Of a stretch of 64,000 nt of DNA, positions 1 to 8,568 are shown one piece after another. The stretch is from Cornus controversa. Lineage: Eukaryota; Streptophyta; Magnoliopsida; Cornales; Cornaceae. Below the pieces are notes generated by a model. That model was not told the DNA's origin and did no database searches. It was given only the letters and a program-made list of their open reading frames with translations. Made by a program: the position numbers and the translations under genes. Position 1 is the first letter of the stretch. Each line of letters begins with the position of its first letter. The stretch is from positions 65,485,033 through 65,549,032 of the forward strand of contig CM048845.1 in the NCBI GenBank assembly GCA_026545225.1. The letters run 5' to 3'.

Positions 1-934
1 AATGTTAACATAAAATAAAAAAGTAATTAAATTTCTCTTTCTTTTTCTCTATTCATCTATATATACACTATAATATATAACCTAACATATATAATTATTT
101 ATTTTAAAAAATAATAATATTAATATAAAATAAAAATCTAGTTGCCAATGCATATTATTATGAAGGGTACTCTGGGCATTTTCTTATTATGATATTTTTA
201 TATTAAAATACATTTAAATAATCATGGGAATCAAGAAATTTCACATATTAAAAAAAAGAAAAAGGTGACAGGAGGTTTTGATGATGAAAATTTACAAAGT
301 TATAGGCGCGTGTTATTACATCAAATCTCAAGGAATGTCAATGATATTTACCTAATATTAAAGTTACTTTCGGTATATTAAAAGTTTCATTAAAGTAATT
401 ATTCTCTCTCCCTCTCACTTGTGAAAGAATAGTAAAAATGCAATTTGAGAAGTTAAAGCAATTCCTCGTCATTCCTCATTTTCCTTTCCCAATTGTAAAC
501 GAAACATGAAATATGTAATCCCTTCATTTTTTTTTTCTTTTCTTTTCTTCCAATTCCATCTATTCAAAAGAAGCCTATTTTAGCATGCATGTATGGTCAT
601 GACACAAAATGATGAACATATTTGCCACAGTGCACATATGCATCAAAATCTCTCTCTCACACATACACACCCAACAGGTACATATATAGCATTTCCTTGT
701 CATTTTATTTTTCATTTTCAATTTATATACATAATGTGAAGAGGGTCGAGATTGCCGTATGCCTCTTTATCTTTTGAAAACATTTCGGGTTCTCCCTTTG
801 GTCTTTATGTCATGAACACCTAAACATCTACCCATTTTTATAATTTTTTCTTACATTTGATGGAAACTATGTAAAACGGCAGTATGCCCCTTCCCAAGAT
901 AATGCAAATTAAACTATTGAACCACTTTTCTAGG
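1..934. other. AT-rich intergenic DNA, no gene seen
   Basis: I see no coding region, RNA gene or recognisable element. The stretch is AT-rich with short pyrimidine tracts (for example around 525-550) and a short CA/CT-rich patch near 650-670. Confidence 0.6.
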
Positions 935-1410
935 GAATTTAGCATTCTTTATTTTGCCGCCTCTTATATCAAATGTAAACGAGTATGCCCCTTCTCAACT
1001 TCAAATAACTAGATCAATGTTTTTTTTTGGTAAGGAATAACTAGATCAATGTTAAAATGATATTAGCATTATTTTACCCAAGGAAAAAAAATAGCATTAT
1101 TTTATGGAATTTTAGTTTATTAGTGATAAAATATTCTTGAATTTGAATATTGTAGAACATACCAACATTGTTTTAATCCCAAAGGTAAAGTAGCTAACAA
1201 TCGAAAAAGGAGATGGGGGTAATTAAGTTTCTTTCTCTAGGCAAGTTGAAATTACCATTCATTTAACTTTGAGAAATGCTACAATACTTGATCAATTTTT
1301 TTGTGCAACTCATGCTCAAATTGAGGTTCAGCCCCTTAAAGCCATTGTTGAGAATGGTGAAACAAAGTTGACTCTTTGTCTCGTAGGCTATTTCATGGAT
1401 CAAAAGATCA
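935..1410. repeat. DUF247-flank block, copy A (matches 45425-45800)
   Basis: This block shares long stretches with 45425-45800 in the same orientation, starting near a shared GAATTTAGCATT and running to a shared ATGGATCAAAAG. Both copies lie to the left of (downstream of) a minus-strand DUF247 gene. I read it as part of a duplicated unit that included the gene. By eye the similarity is high but carries small indels. Confidence 0.7.
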
Positions 1411-1454
1411 CCTTAAATCAATTACTATAAAATATGAGGTAATTAAGGCCTAAC

Positions 1455-1876
1455 TGACGCAGAACGGAAGTATAAGGGGTTACCAGCGTAAACCCTAAGA
1501 ACAAAAACTGGAATCCACCAGCACAATTAATTGTAAACCAAAATAAAACTTTATTGATAAATTGATTAATTGATTGATTTCTGTCCTATGGCAGTACATA
1601 TATTTATAATAGACAAATCATAATCCTAACAATACTAGGAAACCTAAAAATAAAGAAAACTTGTAGAAATTCTAATCCTAATAGTACTAGGAAACCTAAA
1701 AACAAAAGAAAACTTGTAGAAATCCTAATCCAAACACGAAAAGGAAATCTATTTCCAAAAGGAAACTAAAATAAAAGAAAATTAGTATCTAAAATTAAAC
1801 TTTCTTTTAAAAAAAATATTATATATATATATATAAATATATATAATATGAAACCTACTAAAACTGTCCTACATCA
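1455..1876 (-). repeat. 3' LTR of the gag-only element
   Basis: It is 422 bp and matches 7192-7618 almost throughout, including an internal AT-rich patch near 1820-1845. On the minus strand it begins TGATGTAGG and ends GCGTCA. Confidence 0.9.
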
Positions 1877-1890
1877 GTCTCCCCCACTTC
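1877..1890 (-). other. Polypurine tract of the gag-only element
   Basis: On the minus strand this reads GAAGTGGGGGAGAC and directly abuts the LTR start. That is the expected place and composition of the plus-strand primer. Confidence 0.75.
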
Positions 1891-2213
1891 AAAAAAAATC
1901 TCGTCCTCGAGTTTAGTTGTGATGAAGAAGATATATCATATATGAGAATGAATAGAATTTTATACCACGCAAGACCTGATCTCAAAGCTTCATAAACTGG
2001 TTTCAATATTGTCTGCCAATTTTCTTTGCTTTGTTTCAACTTTTCAACAACACCACTTGATACTCCATATGGCTGAACTTCACTTTTAATGCCAAGATCC
2101 CAAATTTTAATGCTTGATTGTATCATTCTAGTAATTATAAAATTTACCTTTTCTCCACCTTTAAGTGGCCATTCAAGTCTTTTGGTGAATAAGGAACATT
2201 CTGGAATAATTTT

Positions 2214-3320
2214 TCAGTGAACATCCATGTTGGAATAACCATCAGCTAGGGTCTCATGGATAACATCATCATCCTCATTCTTGGTGCAAACCATGGAAGC
2301 ATCCTCAACATATTTGATCGTGTGCTCAAACTCTTGTGTCACGTCATTACCTTGACTCCTTGAATATGGGTCCATGTCGTAAGTGTTCCCATGCTCCATG
2401 CCTTCATCCTCTTCGAATTTGTTGAACAACAAGGAATCACAGGAAACTTTTGCGACTGATTGTTCTTCCAAGTTATCATTAATATCAACATATTCTTCCA
2501 CCTCCTTTTGGACATGCAATTTGAGATTTTCATCGTTTCGATCATCACCTAATTTGGCGTTGAAATCATTTTTTTTGTAATCTTTTGTTACAAGAGGTGA
2601 AACAATAAAATTTTTCTCACAATCAATCTCCTTAAAATAACTAGTGACTCCAATAAAATTACCTTCAAACTCCTTCGTCCAATCGTTGATAGACATATCA
2701 TCTTTCCTATAATTATGATATTTGTTATACATTATCTGCTCATAATCTGGTGGTAAAAACCTGCTCATCAGAAGTTATTTCATTCTCCTCCAGGTTCGTA
2801 TAGGAGTCTTGCCTTGTCGTCGCCTATCGTTTTGCAACTTCTCTCACCAAACAGTAGTCCCGCTTCTCAACTTATACGCCACCATCTTGACTTGTCGATC
2901 CTCCGTAACTTCAGTCATCTCGAAAAACCTCTCAACCTCAGAAATCCAGTCCAAAAATTCTTCAATATGCAATTTACCATGGAACAGCGGTATGTCTGTG
3001 CGTATTCTATAGTCATGTTGATTTTGATTTCGATTTTGTTGACGAATCCCTTGGTGATCCCCAACGTCCTCATCAGAGTCTTCATCACTCAAATCTTTGA
3101 ACTGCTCGTGTCTCGCCGCTCTAGGCGGATGTCCACCTCCAGGGCGGCCAAGGGCAACTCCCTCGACTCTAACTCTGTTGGCAGGGGCTTGAGCGTTACC
3201 AATAGGGATGTTGGGATTAGGCTGCCGCTCCATCAGTTGCTATAATGTGGCCGTCAACCTTTCCATCGCCTGTCGTTGCCCGTTAATCGCTACCCATATA
3301 TATGCATCCCTACGACCAGT
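2214..3320 (-). pseudogene. Ty3/gypsy gag pseudogene, split by a CACTA insertion
   Basis: Minus-strand reading frames at 2844-3233 and 2214-2768 form one degraded retrotransposon gag. The first contains the capsid signature [16 protein letters not shown] followed by a lysine/leucine segment ending in a conserved W. The second continues with a gag-like RFLPPDYEQIMY and an acidic tail. Between them (2769-2843) coding similarity continues but a stop separates the two parts. The N-terminus lies across the CACTA insertion: an ATG at 7155-7157 begins a frame that is cut at 7116 and resumes at 3320, where another in-frame stop follows. No zinc knuckle or pol follows. The capsid part resembles the gag at 33541-34260, so the two belong to related gypsy lineages. 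Confidence 0.8.
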
Positions 3321-3429
3321 CACTACAACAAAAGAGGTCTTAGGTGGCAAATATTTGGTGGCGGCCAAAAATAAGCCGCCACCTAAAAGCACTTTAACAT
3401 TTCTATCGACACGTTTTAGACATCACGTC

Positions 3430-3672
3430 TATTCTTCCTTCTCTCTCTCTCTCTCCTCTCGAGAACTCTCTGCTTCCTCTCCGATCGAGAACTCTTTGCT
3501 TCCTCTTCCTCTCTCTAACCTCTTGAGAACTCTTTGCTTCCTCTTCTCTCTCTCTCTCTCTAACCTCTTGAGAACTCTCTGCTTCCTCCCCGATCAAGAA
3601 CTCTTTGCTTCCTCTTCTCTCTCTAATCTCCGATCGAGAACTCTCTGCTTTTTCTTCCCTCTCTAACCTCCG
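3430..3672 (+). repeat. Pyrimidine-rich minisatellite in the CACTA element
   Basis: About six imperfect copies of a unit containing GAGAACTCTCTGCTTCCTC alternate with (CT)n runs and CGATCGAGAA. The layout resembles a 5' leader of a captured plant gene expanded by slippage. Apparent reading frames on both strands here come from the repeat. Confidence 0.8.
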
Positions 3673-3724
3673 ATCGAAAAATTTGGCGATTGAATGTTGA
3701 GACTCTGCATCAAATGCAATTGAT

Positions 3725-3962
3725 TTAAAAACCCTAGCTGATTCGATCTTCGACCTCAATTGATTTCAAAACCCTAGCAAATTATCGGGATCATTGTCGA
3801 TGTTTCTAATCGATTCGCGATGGACGACGAGTTTCTATCTCACAAATTATCGATTTCGCTGAGTTCTAGAAGACGCCATGAAAGGACCTATAACCTCCTC
3901 CACTGCTCACAAGAAAATTGATGCAGAGTACAACATGTCTTCTGATTGCGATTCTACTGGTT
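3725..3962 (+). pseudogene. Captured 5' leader and first-exon-like segment
   Basis: Two AAAACCCTAG boxes (near 3728 and 3768), typical of plant housekeeping-gene leaders, precede candidate ATGs at about 3821 and 3878. The second begins a short reading frame, MKGPITSSTAHKKIDAEYN, that runs into a (CT)n(AT)n microsatellite at 3968-4024. I do not recognise the protein. Because the piece lies in a CACTA element upstream of Nudix exons in the same orientation, it may be the start of a captured gene, possibly a different one. Confidence 0.4.
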
Positions 3963-3967
3963 ATTCA

Positions 3968-3968
3968 C

Positions 3969-4024
<56 letters not shown>
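3968..4024. repeat. (CT)n(AT)n microsatellite
   Basis: A run of CT dinucleotides passes directly into AT dinucleotides. Confidence 0.95.
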
Positions 4025-4028
<4 letters not shown>

Positions 4029-4814
4029 ACACATTGAAGTTTCTTTGTCTGCAGCGGCCATTGAGTATTCTACTAATATTTCTTGGTAACACTAGAATGC
4101 GAATTTATAGGGTTTCTTTAAGAGACATTTATATATTGTTATGCATTGAACCTCTTTGTCTGATTACAATTTACGGATTCATTTATCTGCTCTGGTGATT
4201 GTTTCAAGTTATTTTATGCTTTATTGAATCCTGACATTGAACATTTGATTTCTTTTGTAGTAAAATTTGAAGTTCTTTTCTGGAAAAGAAAACTCATCTC
4301 ATGTTAGACTAATGATTTTTAGTAGAACAATCCCTGTTCACGGAGTAATTTTGGAGTGTTGATACTTATAAACTGTCAGACCTTTATATCATGGTATTCC
4401 GGGTGGCTCTATTTGTGATTCATCGACTGAAGACCTTAGCAATTTATGTTGCAGCCATGATGCTCAAAACAGGGTATTGGACTGATCAAGATATCAAAGA
4501 TGTGAGCACTACTGTTAATTCCTCAACTCTCTTCACTACTCTTTTTTAATATATATGTTTAATTCAAATATATATGTTTTCAAATAAATTTTGGTGATTT
4601 TGGGAATGATTTTAATTCACATAATGATTTTGTTCACTCTTCAGTTCTCTTATGCATTTTGATTCACCAATAGTTCTTTCAATTTGTTCCTTTAATCCCT
4701 GGACATTCATGCATAGTTAAAAATCCATTGATACCATTGTCTAAGCAAAAGATTTATGTATTTCAGATTTCCCCTCAACTATATAGTGACTTTATTTATT
4801 TGTGTAATTTTGCA

Positions 4815-5198
4815 AGGAAAGAACGGTGTTTGGATTAAATTGCCTAATGAACTTGTAAATCTTGTTGAAGTTGCCTTGCAGATAAGGTAAAAAAAAATTA
4901 TAATAGTATTAACTATCGATGAATTAATCATGTTCGGTCTTCATCATGTTTTGATGGGTTGGTAAATTTGCTCTATGAAGTTCAAACATTTCATTTTGGT
5001 AGATTCTGGTAGTCCAAGAATAGTGACAAATTCAAGAGGCACTGGCATCTGGAAAATGCCCACTGGGGTGATTGATGAGGTGTGTAACCGGCACTTCAGT
5101 GTTCCATCTATTGTTAATAGATTGTTAGGATATCATTTTTTCTCTCTTTTATGTAGGGTGAGGATATATGTGCAGCTGCAATCAGAGAACTATGTTTG
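4815..5198 (+). pseudogene. Captured Nudix hydrolase exons (plant NUDT-like fragment)
   Basis: Three exon-like segments in plus orientation match the plant cytosolic Nudix (nucleoside-diphosphate-X hydrolase) family. Exon 4815-4886 encodes GKNGVWIKLPNELVNLVEVA and ends at a GT donor. The next exon ends at 5079 after RGTGIWKMPTGVIDE. A 77-bp GT...AG intron (5080-5156) follows, and 5157 resumes GEDICAAAIREL. The last two together give the front of the Nudix box: G, five residues, E, seven residues, R-E. The remaining E-E-x-G-U catalytic part is not seen downstream, nor is the segment that should join exons one and two. It therefore cannot make an active hydrolase. In the family, these enzymes hydrolyse ADP-ribose, NADH and related nucleotides. 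Confidence 0.75.
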
Positions 5199-6033
5199 TA
5201 TGTTTCTTTCCCTTTAAGTAGTAATTTATTACAACTATCTTGTGATCATTTCATAGATTGCTCTATTTTTGCTAGTTGAGTTGTAGTAAATTTTTTATCA
5301 TATAATGTCAAAGGATTTGCATCAATGATTTTTATTGAGAGATGCAGACTCAATTTTTATTATATAATATCATAATGACTAACAGTATAGTGCAGTTCTC
5401 TAGTGCTGCTTTGAAATTTTCATTTATGATAGAGCGACATGCATGTCTGATCAACTGGGGGGAAGTAATTGCAAACAAATAGCATAAGTTCTAAATTTTT
5501 AGTGTAAACATAAGTTTCTGGTAGAAAACTGAAACTCCCTTCTCTTGCTAATATAATTTGCTGTAAACATAAGTTGGTTGTTGTAAAACATTATGTGTGT
5601 GTCTTTTTTTTTATATAAAAATAAACGCTCTATGTTCTGTTTGCTAATATATGAAAATCGTCCGGTTCAATTATTCATAGAAGTAGTTTGCTTATAGTTG
5701 AATATCACCTGGTTCAGTTATTCATAGAAGTAGAATCTTGAACGGAATGTGGTTGAAATTGACTGGAGATAGACGGTTGAAAATGAATACTCTCAAGGTA
5801 AAACTATGATCTTTAAGAGAAATGTAGATGAATATTTATGTTTCTTGTTTGATTCTAGAATAAGAAATTTTCCCCTTTCTCTCTCATTTTGTAATAGATT
5901 TCAAAAAGAGAAGGCAGTAAATTTTGTGTGGCAACAACAACTGAAGTTAGTGAAATATATAATAAGGTATTATGCTTTCAGATTATTATGCTCTCTGCTC
6001 TTTAGGCATTATAAGAAAGAATATAATATGGAT

Positions 6034-6163
6034 TCTTGAAGGAAGTATGTTTGGATGCTACATATAAATATATATGGATCTCATCATTATTAGTCAAGGT
6101 TCTTGAAGGAAGTATGTTTGGATGCTACATATATATGGATCTCATCATTATTAGTCAAGATCT
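6034..6163 (+). repeat. Two-copy tandem duplication, about 65 bp
   Basis: TTCTTGAAGGAAGTATGTTT followed by GGATGCTACATAT and a downstream ATTAGTCAAG occurs twice in a row inside the CACTA element. The copies differ mainly by a short AT insertion. Confidence 0.85.
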
Positions 6164-6280
6164 GTTGCATTTCCAATCAAATTGGAACATGTATGTTTAT
6201 ATTCGTAGTGGATTCTTTTGTTTCTCTGTCTTATTCCTAAGATTGTTTCGTGAAGCTTCCAATGTTTGTTCTGTCTTCAG

Positions 6281-6409
6281 GCACTTAAACATACTTGATT
6301 ACCCATTAATTCATGCAAAATGGACGAACATAAAGAAAGTTCTCTCCGAAGAAACAGAGGCTATGAAACAGTTGGATCCAGAGAAAAGAGCTTTCAAAGA
6401 GACTACTGT
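6281..6409 (+). pseudogene. Exon-like captured fragment of an unrecognised gene
   Basis: After a pyrimidine tract and a TTCAG acceptor at 6280, an open frame encodes HLNILDYPLIHAKWTNIKK followed by an acidic/basic helix-prone segment containing QLDPEKRAFKE. Base composition is richer in G and C than the flanking intron-like DNA, as expected for a coding piece. I do not recognise the family. It may come from the same donor as the Nudix exons or from another gene. Confidence 0.4.
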
Positions 6410-6814
6410 GGGTAGAGACGTCCTTCCTCATCGGCAATTTCCGCTAAATTGCCTTTAAATCTGATAATTATCTAATTTGAAATGAAATTTAGATTTATGA
6501 GAAATATTGTTAAGAATAGTTTTTTTTTCTTCTGCAGGTTGCAAATAGATAAAAGTGAATTTACCAAGCAATAATATGTGAATTTTGCTACTCCTTTCTT
6601 ATTGTGTTTGTAATATAGTAGATTCTAAATATATGTATTAATGAAAGTATCAATATCTTTCTATTTTTGTATACTAGATGTAATATAAATCTTATTTTGA
6701 CGAGGATATTCGATTTTTCTTCGTAGACTAGTTTATTTTGGAGTGGTTGCAATACATAGGTAGTTGGTAATCAGGTATTATAGCCATTTTAGAATTTTTT
6801 TTTTATTTGAATTG

Positions 6815-7115
6815 TATCTTTAGTGGCGGTTTAAACCGCTGCTAAAATAGTTATTTTAGGAATAAACTATGTATATATTTAGCGGCGGTTACAACAGCTG
6901 CTATAGGCCTACACTGCATAGAATTTTTTGTTGATATTTTGTTATCTTTAGTGGCGGTTATGGCTGCCACTATAGGCCTAAACTCTATAACGGCTGCACC
7001 TAATACCAGCCAAAAGGATATCCGCCACCCAGGTGCCACTACAAGCTATTGCGGCAGTTTTTGGAGTTTTTAGCGGCGATTTTGACCGCTGCTAAAAGTG
7101 AATTTTGTTGTAGTG
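6815..7115. repeat. Sub-terminal repeats of the CACTA element
   Basis: Repeated GC-rich motifs in both orientations, such as AGTGGCGGTT, TAGCGGCGGTT, CCGCTGCTAAAA and GGCTGCCACTATAGGCC, cluster in the last 300 bp. Related motifs (GGTGGCGGCC, GCCGCCACCTAAAA) lie at 3348-3392. Sub-terminal arrays of this kind are transposase-binding regions in CACTA elements. Confidence 0.75.
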
Positions 7116-7176
7116 AGTGTCGCCAGGGTTAACTCCTCGGTCTTCGTTGTTGACCATCGTACAAGGCAAATCCTTA

Positions 7177-7189
7177 GGCTCTGATACCA
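7177..7189 (-). other. Primer-binding site of the gag-only element
   Basis: On the minus strand this reads TGGTATCAGAGCC, matching the 3' end of initiator tRNA-Met, and begins two bases from the right LTR. Confidence 0.9.
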
Positions 7190-7191
7190 CT

Positions 7192-7618
7192 TGACGTAGA
7201 AGGGAAGTATAAGGGGTTACCAGCGTAAACCCTAAGAACAAAAACTGGAATGGAATCCACCAGCACAATTAATTGTAAACCAAAGTAAAACTTTATTGAT
7301 AAATTGATTAATTGATTGATTTCTGCCCTATGACAGTACATATATTTATAATAGAGAAATCCTAATCCTAACAATACTAGGAAACCTAAAAATAAAGAAA
7401 ACTTGTAGAAATTCTAATCCTAAAAGCACTAGGAAACCTAAAAACAAAAGGAAACTTGTAGAAATCCTAATCCAAACAGGAAAAGGAAATCTATTTCCAA
7501 AAGGAAACTAAAATAAAAGAAAATTAGTACCTAAAATTAAACTTTCTTTTAAAAAAAATATTATATATATATATAAATATATATATAATATGAAACCTAC
7601 TAAAACTGTCCTACATCA
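7192..7618 (-). repeat. 5' LTR of the gag-only element
   Basis: It is 427 bp, starts TGACGTAG and ends CTACATCA on the plus strand, and is nearly identical to 1455-1876 apart from small indels and substitutions. The high identity suggests a fairly recent insertion. Confidence 0.9.
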
Positions 7619-8568
7619 CTGACAGAGGTTCTCTACAATGAAAAGGGGTTTTTCTTTTTTCAATTTGCTTCAGAACAGGAGAGAGATGCAATTCTTGAAT
7701 GTAGTCCATGACACTTCTTTATTCGCCTGTTTGTTCTGAAGTAGGAGAAAAGGATGAAATGTTACAAGGACACTGTAGATAAAATTCTTGTTTAGCACTT
7801 ACTAAACTTCTATTCGGTCATTCAACAGTTGAAAAGAGCGCGTAACTGAGAAAAACTTAAAAAGAAAAAGAAAAATAACTCTCAAAACAACACAAACAAG
7901 AATTGAACTTTTTTTTTATTTTAATTTGAAGTGATTGTGTATAAGATATGAGAAATATTTACATCAGTAAAATGGGAGTACAACTTGGATGACCCATATC
8001 GCCAAGGATAAAAGGAGCTAACATATCCAAAGCAGGACCATGTAAGCTAATCAATAGCAAAGAGTCAATAATATTTGATGCATATAGAGATCGAAGACAA
8101 AGACAGTGGGGAGCTTAAGTCATGGCCCAAAAAAGGAGTGAAGCAACAGTTGTTCCCTTTGGAGCCACATATGCTTTAAATTAAAGGGGTTCTCACTGAA
8201 TTTCATGTGGAAGGAGTTCAGGCCTAAATAGAGATATCTTCAGTGGTCCATAATTTTACACAACAAATTAATGTTCTATTCAATGGCCAGATGGGAACTG
8301 GGAATATCTAATTATTGCCTGAGGTGCACAGAATTTAAGAGGTAAGCACTTGACCCCTAATTAAAATCCATATATAAAATGATCGTTGCTACTGCTACAT
8401 GTGAAATTTGGAAGGAAAGGAACTGCGAAATTTTTGAGAGATCAAATTGTTCATACATAGCAATTAATTGATACAGAAATGTTATTGAAAATTCCCATTC
8501 GGACTAGTTTAAGCAACTGAAACACGCGAATGTTTAATAGAAATAACATAACATGACAGCTGTTTGAA
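7619..8568. other. Downstream flank of DUF247 gene 1
   Basis: No coding region is seen. The part near 7636-7750 resembles 49728-49845, sharing CAATTTGCTTC, GAGATGCAATT and GTCCATGACA. The part 8403-8568, just past the gene, resembles 47101-47265 downstream of DUF247 gene 2, sharing GATACAGA, ATTCGGACTAGTTT and AATGTTTAATAG. These similarities tie the two loci together as duplicates that include the 3' flank. Confidence 0.65.

Larger units (their letters stand above)
3321..7115 (+). mobile_element. CACTA (En/Spm-type) transposon with captured gene pieces
   Basis: The ends are inverted: CACTACAACAAAAG at 3321 and its complement CTTTTG...GTTGTAGTG form at 7115, in the style of plant CACTA elements. 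A 3-bp target duplication AGT flanks it (3318-3320 and 7116-7118). Sub-terminal GC-rich motifs of the GGCGG...CCGCC type occur at both ends. I see no transposase. The interior instead carries plant gene fragments in plus orientation: a leader with AAACCCTAG boxes, Nudix exons and another exon-like piece. It sits inside the gag of the LTR element, so it arrived later. Confidence 0.9.
1455..7618 (-). mobile_element. Non-autonomous gypsy-like LTR retrotransposon, gag only
   Basis: Two near-identical LTRs (1455-1876 and 7192-7618) bound the element. They begin and end TG/CA and are flanked by CTAAC (1450-1454) and CTGAC (7619-7623), a 5-bp target duplication with one mismatch. A primer-binding site like initiator tRNA-Met lies beside the right LTR and a polypurine tract beside the left one, so the element is transcribed on the minus strand. 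Without the nested CACTA element (3321-7115) it is only about 2.4 kb. It holds a broken gag and no protease, reverse transcriptase or integrase, so it must have relied on a partner element for movement. Confidence 0.9.

Noticed and set aside
3208-3759. Overlapping reading frames on both strands rich in Ser/Leu or Glu/Arg
   Set aside because: They are translations of the CT-rich minisatellite in the CACTA element.
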